Positions 12,920-25,499 of a stretch of 64,000 nucleotides of DNA are shown one piece after another (the first letter of the stretch is position 1; every line of letters starts with the position of its first letter). The position numbers and the translations under genes are program-made. The stretch is taken from positions 104,830,350 to 104,894,349 of the forward strand of contig CM060979.1 of the NCBI GenBank assembly GCA_030765065.1. Reading direction: 5' to 3'. Below the pieces are notes generated by a model, which was not told where the DNA came from, did not search any database, and saw nothing but the letters and a program-made list of their open reading frames with translations. This stretch comes from Deroplatys truncata. Lineage: Eukaryota > Arthropoda > Insecta > Mantodea > Mantidae.

Positions 12920-14060
12920 TAGCTCCTTAATACATGTATTGTATTATGAAATATTAGAGCAGGAAAGGTATAGAACTGCACATTTTATTGCGGTTATCAT
13001 AAGAACTCGTCGTTAAATATAACGGATATATACTAGCTGTTAAGAGATTACAAAATATGACTTTCGCCTGCTATTGCGCTAACGCCGAGAGCATCTTGGT
13101 TGTTAATACCAACCGTATAAACGACTGCCAATCTCATACATACACAAGAAATGCAGCAATGAATTCCCAGAGGTGCTATCTGAGTACCGAATAAACACTT
13201 TGCGTAACACAGGATATATGATAAGCGAATAGTCCTTCATAATACACTAATACACAGCTCAGCTCAGGTCAAATCATGTGATTTAGTCCATTGGTATTTG
13301 AGCTCATATGGCAGAGGAAGGTGCATGTAGTGCGAATAAACTGGTCAAACACAGAAGCGGGAAACAGTTAAAAAGTGGCTAAAAACAAACAATACTTCAT
13401 AATTCAACTTGGAATACAAACAGACATAATACAACATAGAAGAGGATAAAGTTTTAAGTGCGACAGTGCTGTGGAATTGTGGATAAGCTTGTCATTATTT
13501 TGGAGAGTAGTTCTGATTCCGATATGTCAGCTGAGTTACCTTCGGAGAATTCGGATTTGGGTGTTGCACTTTTGCCCGAGGATTGTGATTAACATAAGTG
13601 TTCATTGCCGCATACTTATAAAATCGATTGTTACCTCAGGTTGCATTTTGAACCATGATTCTCACGCAGGGCGCCTTTTTATAGATTAAATAGTGTTCAA
13701 CAAGCACGTGGGAGGGGAACAAGCAGCCATTATGGGCGGGGATTGCGAACTACTTTCAGGCGGATAATACAAAGAGTTTGTTTTCAGTGAAAGGCACTCT
13801 GGTTTGGAATAGATAATAGTTTCCTACTTTTTACCTTAGTTTACATATTGCTTTTTACTGACACGTGGGCCTATGGGGTAGTGAAAATTGAGTACTAACA
13901 TGGCTTTCATCTATGCAAAGAGGAAAAATTAAAAGAAACTTTTAGTCGGGTTGCTTGGAATGAGGAGTTGAGCCTCATTCCTCCAAAATGCAAGCCTCAG
14001 CATTATCACTGAGCAATTTTGCTTGGTGCTAATTAGTCTTGATTTGCACAATTGCTTTCA
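12920..14060. other. Unassigned, CpG-richer segment
   Basis: This stretch has fewer simple repeats and more CpG than its surroundings. A 22-codon plus-strand frame (13524-13592, MSAELPSENSDLG...) preceded in frame by ESSSDSD has serine/acid-rich composition. It could be the N-terminal end of a lost transposase or a small exon, but no splice or family evidence settles this. Confidence 0.3.
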
Positions 14061-14069
14061 GCATTAATT

Positions 14070-14438
14070 TCACCTAACTGTAATTTGCAGGAAATTCAAT
14101 AAATTCTGAGGTGAAAAGCACTTTCTTGGAGGCTTGTTCTTGTCCCCAGCTTTGAAACTTGTGCTCCCTCTTTCTACCTGTATGTGTAAGACAGAAGGAA
14201 ACTTGCAAAATTGCACTTTACTAGTTAACATTATTAGTTTGATTTTTTTAATCAAATTTACAAAATTCTGGAATTTATTATCATGTAAAATACTTTTCTC
14301 ATATTTAAGAGAATTTTCAAGCATAAGCAGCACCTTATCTTGATGGACAAAATCTTTGGTAAATTTAGAATAAGGAATCCCAAGTTCTCTCTCCAATTTT
14401 ATTATTGATAATGTGTTTAAAAAGCTTCCTTTTTCCAT
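14070..14438 (-). CDS. Hypothetical 122-residue open frame
   Basis: This is the longest uninterrupted frame in the first 20 kb that I could not assign to a repeat. It begins MEKGSFLNTLSIIKLERELG and is lysine- and leucine-rich. It includes a possible helical stretch (KFQNFVNLIKKIKLIMLTS, residues about 59-77) and a basic C-terminal part with KPPRKCF. No family is recognised. No clear core promoter, polyadenylation signal or splice site was identified. The adjoining minus-strand sequence upstream (14440-14830) is also lysine/glutamate-rich, hinting at a longer broken frame. It could be a piece of an unrecognised element or chance. Confidence 0.25.
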   Translation of the reverse strand: MEKGSFLNTLSIIKLERELGIPYSKFTKDFVHQDKVLLMLENSLKYEKSILHDNKFQNFVNLIKKIKLIMLTSKVQFCKFPSVLHIQVERGSTSFKAGDKNKPPRKCFSPQNLLNFLQITVR

Positions 14439-14439
14439 A

Positions 14440-16350
14440 ATTTGCGTTTGTAACCTTAATTTCTTTTTCCTCAGACATTCCTCCTTTTCTTCACTCCCTA
14501 TGTCATGTCCACACTTTTTGCTGTTTTGAATGTTATTGTTTCATGAATTGGGTCTTGGATCTGGCACTGTCATCTCAACTGTGGGCAATGCTGTTGCTGC
14601 TGGTGCTAGCAGTGCATTCACTGCTACAGATGTGATACCATTGCTAACTCACTACCTGCTGTGTCGCAATTGCTGCCTAATTCCCATGTAGCCAAGACCT
14701 GTCAGGGAAGGGTTGTCCCACCCTAGTATATCCAAAATCATTAGGTCCACGGCAGTTTGATGTCTCTGCCACTACCATTTGCTTTTCTCCGTCTTCCTCT
14801 GGAGGGGGAAAAACAAGATTAGCCTACACTTGGAACATATTTATAATTCATTATTACTCACTGCAGCCAACTTCAACATTTTAAAGACTAGGTTACCAGT
14901 ATATGATTAAATACAATAATGTTGTACACCATATTCATATAAAGAAAATCACAACACAAATTTAATAAAAAGAGGAACACTGGCAATCTTATTCAATGCA
15001 AAAGTAGAGTATACAACTCACTATAAAAATGAAGCTTTGTAGCCAACTTAGGTTTGGTTATAACACTACTGTGGCTAGTATATTAGTACCTACAAGTTAA
15101 AGAGTACCATTTTTAACCAACTGTGAGCAAAAGTTTTTCTGTTTTGTATAAATGTTACATTTTATACATAACAGCATGCCTTTTGTTTTGTATAAACACA
15201 GCCACATCAATCTTGCATTGTAAGCATATACGGCTTTTGAAAATGAAAATAGTCATACATTGTCCGTTTTAGCAACATAAACAGGCAATAAAAGATTTAT
15301 TTTAACAGTTTGAAATTACAAATAAACTCAATTTATGCTAAAATTGCGATAGCATTAACAGTCTAAATTACAATAAATTCAGTTCACACTAAGGAGATAG
15401 AGGTAATTTTTTTTTTTTTTTTTTTTATACAAGATTCCATGCATGTCTCAGAGAAGCAGTATGAGTGTACATATATGTCTTAATCAAGCTGGCTTATATT
15501 CCTGAGACATTCTGTGGTTTTAATGATCGTGTATAACTAAAAAAATATTTTTAACAAAGTGATTCACATAAGGAGCAAAATATCTACTTTGTAGTTGGCT
15601 AATCTCAGTTTTAGAATTCAATACTGTACAACATGATGACATATTTGTCTGACCTAATGTTATTTTGAGTTTCATAAATCCAAAGTATCTTCAACTTATC
15701 ATTTATGAATTTCATAACCTACAAAGGTGATGACAATTCTTTTATAACTAGTATGCCATTATGTATTTTTCCTTTAAACAATCACCATGAAATTCTCCAA
15801 TGACTTCCAGTGTACAAATTAAAATTTATAATCAGAGTATTTAGTTAATATATTTCGTCATTATAGTACAATGGACTACTTGTTTGGTAATTTTATTTTG
15901 CAAATATAACAAAAATGATACTGAAAAAATATTAATTAAGAACAAAGTATATTTTGCTTTAATCTAGAGTAGTTTGTGAACATATACTTAAACTAACAGA
16001 ATTGTGACACATCTATGGAAGAATTAAGTTAAAAACACAGAAATTAATATTACCAATGGAGTTGAACCAAAGAAAATAGTTACATTTACAAGGAATTTAT
16101 CATTTTAGGTAATGGTTTTGACTCTTTGCGAAAGAGCAATCTTCTGTATTCATCTGGCACTAACAAATATTTTTATGACTAATCTTTAAACCATTCTTTA
16201 CATAAAATGTACAGCCTAAGACAAAATAAGGAGTTCAATTTGGAAAACATCGAAAGCATTCGCTGATTGCTGTGTTCACAATACACGATTTAATACCACC
16301 CTGCATTCATTTCAGACTATGCAATAAGTTGAAAGATGCCTTTCAGTGTG
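14440..16350. other. Unassigned AT-rich sequence
   Basis: A poly-T run lies at about 15408-15426. Otherwise no gene, known repeat or exon is visible. Confidence 0.4.
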
Positions 16351-16354
16351 GTTA

Positions 16355-16431
16355 TATGCATAGTGGCTGAGCGGTGAAATGCATGTCTTGTAATTGGAAC
16401 AATCTGGGTTCAAATCTTTGGTGTATGTTTC

Positions 16432-16491
<60 letters not shown>
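16355..16491 (+). mobile_element. tRNA-like SINE head followed by (TTA)n
   Basis: GCATAGTGGCTGAGCGGTG contains a good pol III A box (TGGCTGAGCGG). GGGTTCAAATC at 16406-16416 is a good B box, at tRNA-like spacing. Only about 15 nt after the B box the sequence becomes a 59-bp TTA/ATT microsatellite (16433-16491). There is no SINE body. The acceptor stem does not close convincingly, so it is not a working tRNA gene. Confidence 0.6.
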
Positions 16492-16789
16492 TAAGTTTTA
16501 ATTTGTTAAATATATGGCAATGCCCTATGTTTTCCATGCATAAGTTATTTATTAATTTTAAGACATTAATGCATAAAAACACAAATTACCCTTTTTGTTT
16601 CCAAAATAAATGCCATATTAGTAAGGATTCTAAAAAAAACTAAGCCAAATATTTAATTAACTTAATATTGGATGTGCAAACACTCTGTCTCATTCTTCAG
16701 TTATGAATAGTGCTGGCATAATCATGCATGTGTATCTCATAGCCTTGGAGTTCTGAATGATATGTTAGCAATCATACTGACTTTTGTTA

Positions 16790-17740
16790 TGGCTGAGCGC
16801 ACACATTAAGATGAAGCTACAAGGAGATCTCTCCTTATGTTAGTGAACATTGCTGGATACTGTGTCTCGGGCTGCAAGAGCACTTGAAGTCCCTATATCT
16901 ACGGCTACTGGGTGCAGTTATCCAGGGAAGGGTCGGGTTCGTCGTCAACCTGATTCAGATCAAAAACGTCTGTCCACTCCTCAGTAACAGACTGCACTTA
17001 TTGAAGAGGCAGACAGGAATTCCTTCCAGCATGCATCTACAATTAGAAGTAATTCTAATTTCCTGGGATGAAGCACACAGCCTTGCATTGTTTGACTACA
17101 ACAGCAGCTAAGAAGCAGTGTGTTATAGACAATCACAGATTTTCTCACTTCGCATTTGCAGAAGAAAATGTCAACCATAACTGAAATGGGGTTATATTCA
17201 CAGACAAGGGACATTTTCATCTACAAATGGGAGGAAAGTAATTGTCTACCACACCAGAGGAAAACATTACAACACAAAGTATGTGACACAAATGGATCAC
17301 CAAAATTGCATATCTGTGACAAGTTGGGGTTGGATGTCACGAGACAGCCTAGGTGTGTTGTGGCAGCTTGATGGCACGTTAAATAGTAGCAGTATAAAGA
17401 CATCCTCAAAAACATTACAGTTTCTTCTGTAAGGACTAAATATCCCAATGGAATGATATCCTATAGGATAACCACCCTGTCTACACAAGTTAGCAGGTTT
17501 AAAATTGGTTCTCACAAAGGCAAGATATCACAGTGATTGATTGGCCTCCTTGCTCCCCAGTTTTGAATCCTATTGAAAAATCAGTGCAGAGGTGAAGAAA
17601 GTTTTGGAGTTAAATTGGCCTGCAAGACAAAAGAGGTTTCGTGGGATCAAATACAGCATGCTTGGGAGGAAGTAATTTGACTAGGCATTTGATATCATCC
17701 ATGCCCGCAGATTGAGGGCAGCAATAGAAGCAGATATTAA
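16790..17740 (+). pseudogene. Degenerate Tc1/mariner transposase
   Basis: Frame-shifted translation gives the order expected of a Tc1-like DDE transposase. There is an N-terminal helix-turn-helix remnant near 16850-16990. Then come VFTDEATFSSTNGRK (about 17195-17240), a VTSWGWMSRDSLGVLWQLDG block (about 17320-17380), LNSSSIKTSSKTLQFLL, and an IDWP..SP.LNPIE-like segment followed by SAEVKKVL (about 17535-17612). The first acidic catalytic position (TDE) and the final SP-NPIE region remain recognisable, but there are several frameshifts and stops. No convincing TIR pair was located. Confidence 0.8.
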
Positions 17741-17744
17741 CTTG

Positions 17745-19234
17745 AGTTAACTGATATTAACTTGATTTCTATTTTTATTTGCTTTTTCATTTAGGAATAT
17801 AATATTTACTTATTTCATATTTAGTTTGAAAATGAAAAGAAGAGTGTTTCAGTTTTAGTATGTGAACATAAATGCCTTGAAATCAAATAGAGCCTTAGCA
17901 TTTGGAAATTATATTATAATATACATAATAAACACTGCATTTGTGTGCAAAAGAAAAACAACAAAATTATGCTCGGTATATGAACCTTGGTAGGCCTCAG
18001 TGCTGTGTACCTGCTAATAACTGCTCGGCTGTTAGCGCATATATTCAGTAGCTGACACTCAATATAAAAGGTGACAATGAAACGAAGCTAAAGGCATATG
18101 TCCCAAGACACCATTGTAAACAGGCCGTGGAAATGAATTGCACTTCAACAAATATACGCTTCGAAAGTCTGCTCATTTTCTTTATTGTACATTACTATCT
18201 TCCAGCAAAGGAAACAACTTTTGCTGCTGTTATTCTTTCCTTCTTCCTTTCTTCTGTTGCCCACTGTTCTTAAAAAAGTTCTGGTGCAGTTTCTGTTTTT
18301 GGCACAGAAAACATGAGATCCATAAAGAAAACTATAAGCAAAAGTTTTACAACTCTCACAAAGAATAAAATATGCAGTCCTTATGTTTCTCATGCAATTA
18401 AACTTCACTGATCAACAGACTGTGAGAGTGGACATAATAAAGTACCATACCTACACAGTCATCAGCCAAAGACTGAATTTGTATGCTGAATCATGGGCAT
18501 ATTTCTCCCAGCAATATTCATATCATGTGTTTGCCATTACTGGCCTATGCTATATTTCTTAAAGTTTAGTAATGGCAAAATGTGAAAAACTTTGTTGGAA
18601 GCTTATTTCAAATTTTAAGTTATTTAATTTATTGTATATAGATCCGTCTAACATAGTTTCATATCAGTAACAATATAAATGGGATTAATAAGTGCCTATT
18701 AACAAAACATTTTGCACTTTTTAGTAGCAACTCTTCTAACCTAATAACCTAGTGAGTCAATTTAAGCTAATTTATTTGCAAATTTTGAAAGCTCATCAAA
18801 CATTAACATTTTATTTACTACATATCTAAATCAAACTATCACAGTGGCAAGGAAGCGGACATGTCTATTAACAATAATTTTGTGTTTTAGTTCTTTAAAT
18901 CACTTAACGTAACAATTGTGACAGCAGTACTGTAAATCCTGATAGTTGCTAAATTTCCTATATATTGCATAATCTACATCCCCAAAAAAATTCATATGGA
19001 ATTATATGACTGGGATAAAATGTAAATGTGAAAGTGATTATTCTTGATCCTATTTTACATTATAGCTGTCAAAATCCTGTAAAAATATGACTAATCAAAA
19101 TTAGTCAATGACTAAATGTATTTAAAAAGTTCATACAGATATTGTAACAAAGAACTCTACCAATATTAAAGGTGTTTAGCTTTGATAAAAGTGTGCATTT
19201 GTGTTGATTTTGCCAATTCCCCTCCAACTCTTAT
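17745..19234. other. Unassigned AT-rich sequence
   Basis: No recognisable repeat. An 87-codon minus-strand frame at 18145-18408 contains several cysteines (CESC...CAK...CFLCW) but has no family match I can defend. Confidence 0.35.
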
Positions 19235-19244
19235 TGTTAAGAGT

Positions 19245-20924
19245 GAAAAGAGAGGGAGATTACACATGTTATTTGTGGATTTTGAAAAGGCTTTCAATAC
19301 AGTTAATCAGGCAGCAAGAAAGGAATGAGCACTAGCTTTATTACAGTTTTACAAAGAATGTACACTTACAATGATTTCTGTATAAGAATGGCTAATAACA
19401 AAGTAACTAAAAGTATTCAAAATAATATAGGTCTAAGATAAGGTTGCAGGTTAAGTCCTGTATTGTTTAATTTGTATATATATGACATTATTGAGGCAAT
19501 TAGGGTGGAGAATATGCATGAGGCAATAAATAACAACAATAAAATACTAGATTTGTTATTCGTAGATGATTTAGTGGCAGGATCTATATTCAATGTAGGA
19601 ATAACTAAATCAATGCAATAGATAGATTTTGCAAGAAATGGAGTGTAGTAAGTAAAACAAAAATTATGGTGTTTATAAAAGGTAAACTAAAGGGAGATGA
19701 GAGATGGTACTGGCAGGGAAAAGAAGTTGAGGTAGTCAATAAGTTTGATTATTTAGGAGCAAGATTAAATAGGTACCTGGAGTGAGCAGAAGAAAATGGT
19801 ACTTGCTAAAGGAAAGCAAAATACCATGGACGTATGGACAAAATACCAGAGATGAAAATAAAATGGTTAGAGGATGTTTATATTGCAACTGTTGAGGCAA
19901 GGATGCTCTTTGGGGTAGAGATTTAGGGATTGGAGGAAGGATGGGCAAAAATAGATAGAAACATAGATGATACATAGAAACTTCTGCAGGCAAAGTTAGG
20001 GATGGCCAAGAGCCTTCCCAATGAGGTGGCACAAGTAGAATTAGGAAGAATTGGAATTAGAGGAAAAATAGTGGAAAGGGTCTTGAAATATTTGACTAGA
20101 ATAAGAAAGCTAGATGAGCATAATGTTCTACATCAGTGTTTGGCAATGCAAGAAAGGTTTAACAACAAAGATACTTGGCTCAACAAGATAAAGGAAGTTA
20201 TGGTGAAGACTAGTTTTGGAGATGCGGGGAGATAGAAAATTGTTACAAAATGGCTTCTGGAAAAAAATTAGATTGAGACTGGAAGATAGTGAAAAACAAG
20301 AAATATTCTCAAGCTTTAATTTGAAAAGATCTTTGAGAACATATAGAGAAATGAAAGTGGACTGGAGCAGGAAAAATTATGTTGATATACATGACAAAGC
20401 AGCAAGAGAAGGCTTTGCATGGGCTAGAACAGGAGTGATGAAATTGAAAGGCTTAAGAATAGGGAGTGATCTAGAGAAATGCCCTTTGTGTAACATAAAA
20501 GATAAATGGCACATAATTTTAGAATGTGAGGAAACCAAGATACTTAGGCAGAGAATTGAAAAAAAGGAGTGGACAAATCTACTAAAAGAAACACAAGGGA
20601 AAAAGCTTATGAATGTATAATTGAGAAAAAACATAATAGAAGAAACTTTTTAGGCAGAGTAAGATCCAAACGGTTGAGGAAAATTAGCAAGAAGAGGAAG
20701 AAGAAAGTTAAATAATAGTAGGTAGTGAATTTTAAGCTATCAGTAGGACCCAATAGCTCGGCAACCACAGGGTTTGAGTCCTTTGGGTCCCAGGTTACAG
20801 CAACTTATATAGAAATAAGGAAGTTAAGAGTACAATTAAACTGTAAATCTTGTATGACGGTTTATGTGATATTATTATTCTATTTGTATCAACAAACAAG
20901 TATAACAATAAATTACTTACTTAC
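19245..20924 (+). mobile_element. 5'-truncated LINE with 10-bp TSD
   Basis: TGTTAAGAGT flanks the insertion on both sides (19235-19244 and 20925-20934). Translation begins inside the reverse transcriptase: LHMLFVDFEKAFNTVNQ (about 19265-19315), a GCRLSPVLFNLYIYD block (about 19441-19487) and LLFVDDLV, the YxDD-type catalytic box (about 19555-19578). The C-terminal part (20216-20620) carries W.RTGVMKLKGLRIG and a CPLCN...H.ILEC knuckle. The tail is aataaattacttactta. 5' truncation plus TSD is the signature of target-primed reverse transcription. The RT region has frameshifts and it is dead. Confidence 0.9.
20216..20620 (+). pseudogene. LINE ORF2 C-terminal domain
   Basis: This 134-residue open frame is the C-terminus of the LINE above, downstream of the RT. 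It has a conserved FAWARTG.MKLKGLRIG segment (about residues 68-84) and a C-x2-C-x(7)-H-x(4)-C knuckle (CPLC...WHIILEC, about residues 96-111). The same domain recurs at 25639-25929, 36970-37287, about 44640-44760 and 45300-45601. All belong to one LINE clade. The knuckle probably binds nucleic acid, as in related elements. Confidence 0.8.
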
Positions 20925-21000
20925 TGTTAAGAGTTGTGAAGCAGCACAATTTAGCATATCACACTTTTAAGCAGCAAACTCTTAATTTCCCTGATTAGAT

Positions 21001-21294
21001 AATTAAATTGACTTTTGTTTATGGACACTCTTTAACTACCATGGTTCTTAGCGTCCCATTCTATATTGGGCATGGAAGACCGAAAAGTTTGCTCAGAGGC
21101 CTCTTTATCAGGCTTGAGGTTCTTTAACATGCCAAAAATCTTTGACACGGGACCACCAGCTTTACTTCTCTTCCAAAGGAACCCATGCTAAGGATTTTTA
21201 TACCCGAAAAAATCCATTGCCCTCTGCAGGTTTGAACCTGTGACTTCAGGAACTAGAGACTAGCATGGTACCCTAGACCACAGAGCACGGCACT
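21001..21294 (-). mobile_element. tRNA-derived SINE R2 with 10-bp TSD
   Basis: This is a near full-length minus-strand R2 copy. CTGATTAGAT (20991-21000) and CTGATCAGAT (21295-21304) differ at one base. The tail side reads aattaaattga/ttttgtttatgg and the head side contains ggtttgaacctgtgac, the complement of the B box. Confidence 0.88.
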
Positions 21295-21369
21295 CTGATC
21301 AGATGTTATGTATTAAAGAATGTTTCACCATGTTTCATATTAGCTTGCTTTGTACAAAGAAACAATCTG

Positions 21370-22170
21370 TGTTACATTCACATGACTTTTCTACTCACTC
21401 TTCCAGAAACTATGTTTATAAAAGCTTATTCTTCTATTTTTTGATAATTGAGATAAACTTTCATTGCACATTTACAAATTTTGTTTTATGTATAAGAAGG
21501 ATACAGTACGCTAAAGTGATAGTCAGATTTTTAAAATACAGGTCAATTTGTAATGGCTTTGAACCTGCACGTTCTCTGCATGACTGTGAAAAAAACAAAT
21601 AGTGACTTACCACTTGAGAAAAGTATACGTAATCGAAAATTCAAACCTATAACAAAGATCTCGGAAATGGTTAATGCCACAAAAATTGTTTGAATTGTAT
21701 CTTTTAATAAGATCTACATGTTTTGTATTTCAAGATTCTGTCTATCTCTTACAGCTACTAATTATACAAGAGTTATGCAAAATAAAGAGGACTTCACAGG
21801 CTACACAGAAAATTCAACATATGCATCTTATTTGCATGAAAGTGCCTTACAGATATGGTATTTTAATCAAAATCGGTAAGGCCATTTTTGAAAAAATGAA
21901 AAATAACAACACTTTTTCCATGTTATGTATAGTTTGGGCTGGGGGATTTTCTTGAAAATCTTCATGTCCCATCATTGGAAGGTACTTAATTTAAATACCA
22001 AATCCGGTAATTAACCCACTTTTCGCTTTTGAGTTATGCTGTTCACTCGCACACAATCACACACACAGACCTTTTCTTCTAAAAATGTTATTTTTGGATT
22101 CAGGGAAACTCAAAACATGGACATTTTCATGTAATGTCCATATAAAATTTTTGGGTGGAATGCAGTACTT
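21370..22170 (+). repeat. Repeat R1, forward copy
   Basis: It runs from gtgttacattcacatgact to tttttgggtggaatgcag with all internal R1 landmarks. Several 80-100 codon frames in it are not conserved between copies. Confidence 0.8.
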
Positions 22171-22424
22171 ATTAAGAAAAATCCAACATAGCTGCATCTA
22201 TCTTATCACTTTTTTTGCCATTTGCCTATTACAAAAATTATTATTCATTATAAACTTATTACAGTGTACACAAATAATATCACATAAATCAAAGCAAAGT
22301 CAGTTGCGCTTTAAATTGAATAAGTGAGAGCCAGAAGGAAAAGATTCCATACATCATAAATTTCACCAAAACGAAAAATTTTTTGTAGAGTAAACCATAA
22401 TATTTTAAAAACTCTGGCATGTTA

Positions 22425-23700
22425 CATTCACACTCCTCCAACACTATTCTTAAAAAGCCTTACTTTTCTATCTACTTCATGCTAATTCAGATAGCCATGA
22501 ATGTGGAAATGAAGGTATAAGAGGGATACCAAGGCGAAGCAATAGTCATATGTTTAAAATGTGGATTACTATATACTGGCTTTGAAATTCCACTCTCTGC
22601 ATGACTATGAGGAATAAATAAACAGTGACTTAGTACTTCAAATAAGCAAAAAGTATTTTAAAATTCAGACCAATAACAGTGAATATTTCATAAATGGTTA
22701 AATGATACAAAGCATTTTATTTGGCATAAGCTGTATGTTGTAATGAGATCTACATTTATTGTTTAATATGTTTTCATCTCTCTCTTGTGATTTATTACTT
22801 ATACACAAGTAACAGAATTCATTCAGAATGGAGGAGTGGACTTCACAGGCTATTCCCAGAAAATTTAAGATGCACAATTTATTTTCATGCAACTATCCTA
22901 AACATATGCTATTTCAACGAAAATCATTTGAACCATTTCTGAAAAAATCTGATCTGTTACACTCACATGACTTTCTCTACTCTTGTACAAACTATTTTTA
23001 CAAACGCTTATTCTCCACATGCTTCATGTTAATCAAGATGCTAATCTTATTGCTAATTTTCTTGTAGGTGCAAGGGGAATATGGTAGACTTTAAGCGACA
23101 GTCAAATCTTTTAAGAGCTGGTTGCTATGTGGCGCATTCCATTCTCTGTGCAAGTCCAGTACATATAAAAAAAAAAAAAATGAATGAATAACAAATTTCC
23201 ATTTGAGAAAAAGTATAAGTATTGGAAAATTTAAGAGAATAACAAGCAATATCTCAAAAATGGTTCACTCAACAAAAAAAATGTATGACATAAATTGTGT
23301 ATTTTAACGCAATCTACATTTTTTGTGTGGTAAAATTTTGTCTATCTCTTATGGTTTACCAGTTATGCAAAAGTCGTTCACAATGAAGAATACTTCTGGA
23401 GACATTCCCAGAAAATTCAAGATATACATTTCATTTGTCATGAAAATATCTTAAACATATGATATTTTAATCAAAATCGTTAGAGCCATTTTTGAGAAAA
23501 TTAAAATTTGCGAAAAAAGAAAAGAAAAAAGAAAAACACCCACCCACCCACACACACGCACATGCGCGCGCGTGATCCAAAAAAGCTTTTTTTGGATTCA
23601 GGGGGTCTCAAAACATTTCCGGTGAAATCTCGGTATCGAATTTTTGGGTGGAATACAATACTTTCCCTACTTACTATACATAGTAGAGAAAGTAAAAATT
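22425..23700 (+). repeat. Two R1 copies in tandem order
   Basis: A partial copy (about 22425-22945) runs into a second, fuller copy that starts again at gttacactcacatgacttt (about 22955) and ends at gtagagaaagtaaaaa (about 23695). The second includes a CA/CG-rich simple stretch at about 23540-23573. Confidence 0.75.
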
Positions 23701-23757
23701 CAAAATAAGGAAAATTTTCCATGTACAGGGTAATTTAGGTTGGGGGACTTTCTTGGT

Positions 23758-24279
23758 AATCTTTATGGTAGCGCATGCACTCACATTTTTCTAAATGTCC
23801 TATTTTTTTATTCAGGGGCTTTAAAACATGTATTTCTGGTGAAATGCTTATATTGAATTTTTGGGTGGAATACAATACTTCCTTTACTTACTATAGGATA
23901 AAAGATAGAGAAGTAAAAGTTTTCTATCATAAAGTTTTACTAGATAAGTCTGACAATGATCATGTAACAAGATTTTTCATAAATATTTAATAACTAATGA
24001 GATATCATCATATAAATTAATCTTTATGGTAGCGCATGCACTCACATTTTTCTAAATGTCCTATTTTTTTATTCAGGGGCTTTAAAACATGTATTTCTGG
24101 TGAAATGCTTATATTGAATTTTTGGGTGGAATACAATACTTCCTTTACTTACTATAGGATAAAAGATAGAGAAGTAAAAGTTTTCTATCATAAAGTTTTA
24201 CTAGATAAGTCTGACAATGATCATGTAACAAGATTTTTCATAAATATTTAATAACTAATGAGATATCATCATATAAATG
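23758..24279. repeat. Exact 261-bp tandem duplication
   Basis: The unit begins aatctttatggtagcgcatg at 23758 and again at 24019. I saw no difference between the two units over 261 bp. Each holds the 3' end of an R1 repeat plus about 110 bp of flank. Identity means a recent duplication or an assembly artefact. Confidence 0.95.
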
Positions 24280-24382
24280 GAATATTTTAACTGTAGACCT
24301 CATATGGATTTTGATTAAAACAAATAATGTAATATAATTCAATATAATTTTTAAATTTCTATTCAGTAAATCCATATTAATA

Positions 24383-25060
24383 CAGTAAAACGTACTTTTA
24401 ATGGACTCCTTGTTAAATGGAAATTTGTCTCAAATGAAAATACTTCATGGTTAAAATGTTAAATTCCCTTTATTAGATAGAATCTGTGTTATGTGCACAA
24501 TGGAAATCAAGATACATCTTTTAATGGAAAATTTTCATGTTCCAGAATGCAATGTTTTTAGAAAATTTTCAGGCACCCTGTGAAAGTCTGCAGTGTCTGC
24601 TTTAAATTAACAATTGATTTCGTGGCTAAATTATGAGGTTTACAGGTGTAAGTACCTGACCTGCTGTTTATGGTTAAAAGGGAAGCTTTTCCTGTCCACA
24701 AAAGGCACTTTTAATGGCTAGCTGTTTCCTTTTGTTGGTTGTCAATCAATTGCATTCACAAGCTAGTCAGCAGCAGGCTGACTGCAGATGAAAAGTATTC
24801 TGGGTGAGGAATAAAGGAATTGCGTGTACAGTTCTTCTTCTTCTTTTTTTCATTGTACATTTTGCTTGTATTAATTCATAGAAATATGTAAATACACATA
24901 ACTGAATAAGGTATGCACAGCATTTCTTTTTATCTTAGTACATTCATTTATGCACGTTTATGGTTTAATTTTTTTATAGGTCTACCTTCATTAAAAGGAA
25001 ACTTATCTTTAACAGAAATGTTTGCGAGTCCTATTTGATTCCACTGGACAGGTTTTACTG
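24383..25060. mobile_element. pogo/Tigger-like MITE flanked by TA
   Basis: The left end CAGTAAAACGTACTT and the right end, reverse-complemented, CAGTAAAACCTGTCC are inverted, each preceded by TA (24381-24382 and 25061-25062). The terminal CAGT(A)NAACC and TA target fit pogo/Tigger. It has no coding capacity. Confidence 0.75.
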
Positions 25061-25062
25061 TA

Positions 25063-25200
25063 TTATAAAGGGACAAAATTTGTATATGTATGTTGGGTAA
25101 TCTCAAAAACTACTCAACCGATTTTAATGATAATTGTTTCACCATTGAAAAGCCCTATACTTTCTGACAGTCATAAGCTATAAAATGCCTTCTAATTTCA
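25063..25200 (-). repeat. Repeat R4, reverse copy
   Basis: The segment caaaatttgtatatgtatgt...gggtaatctcaaaaactact...ccgattttaatgat is the reverse complement of blocks at 41385-41525 and 41855-41975. Similar fragments are common at ends of arthropod non-autonomous elements. The class is undetermined. Confidence 0.55.
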
Positions 25201-25499
25201 ATTCATAAATAACCAAAGCTAAAAAGGATTTACAAATCTTATGTACTAGAATACGAATGCATTGGAATTATAATTGAGGACATCACCCAAATAAAGACCC
25301 ATGCGCATATAGGCCCTTTCTCCAATGATCACAAGGTTTAGAAGCAAACTCCCCTTAGTACCTTGTCCAACTTTTGTATTATTATTTATCTGCATTAAAT
25401 TTAACATTTTGTTTGAGACCCGGTTACAGCCCTGGCTCTTTACTGGACTAATTCACACAGAATTACAATAAAACAACAAAGAAACAATTTTTTTACTGC

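Noticed and set aside
12710-12922. Overlapping frames with poly-Met and poly-Asp
   Set aside because: Pure artefact of the (GAT)n repeat; sequence on either side has no motif.
23775-24251. Two identical 71-codon genes
   Set aside because: They are the two units of the 261-bp duplication of an R1 end and are not conserved in other R1 copies.
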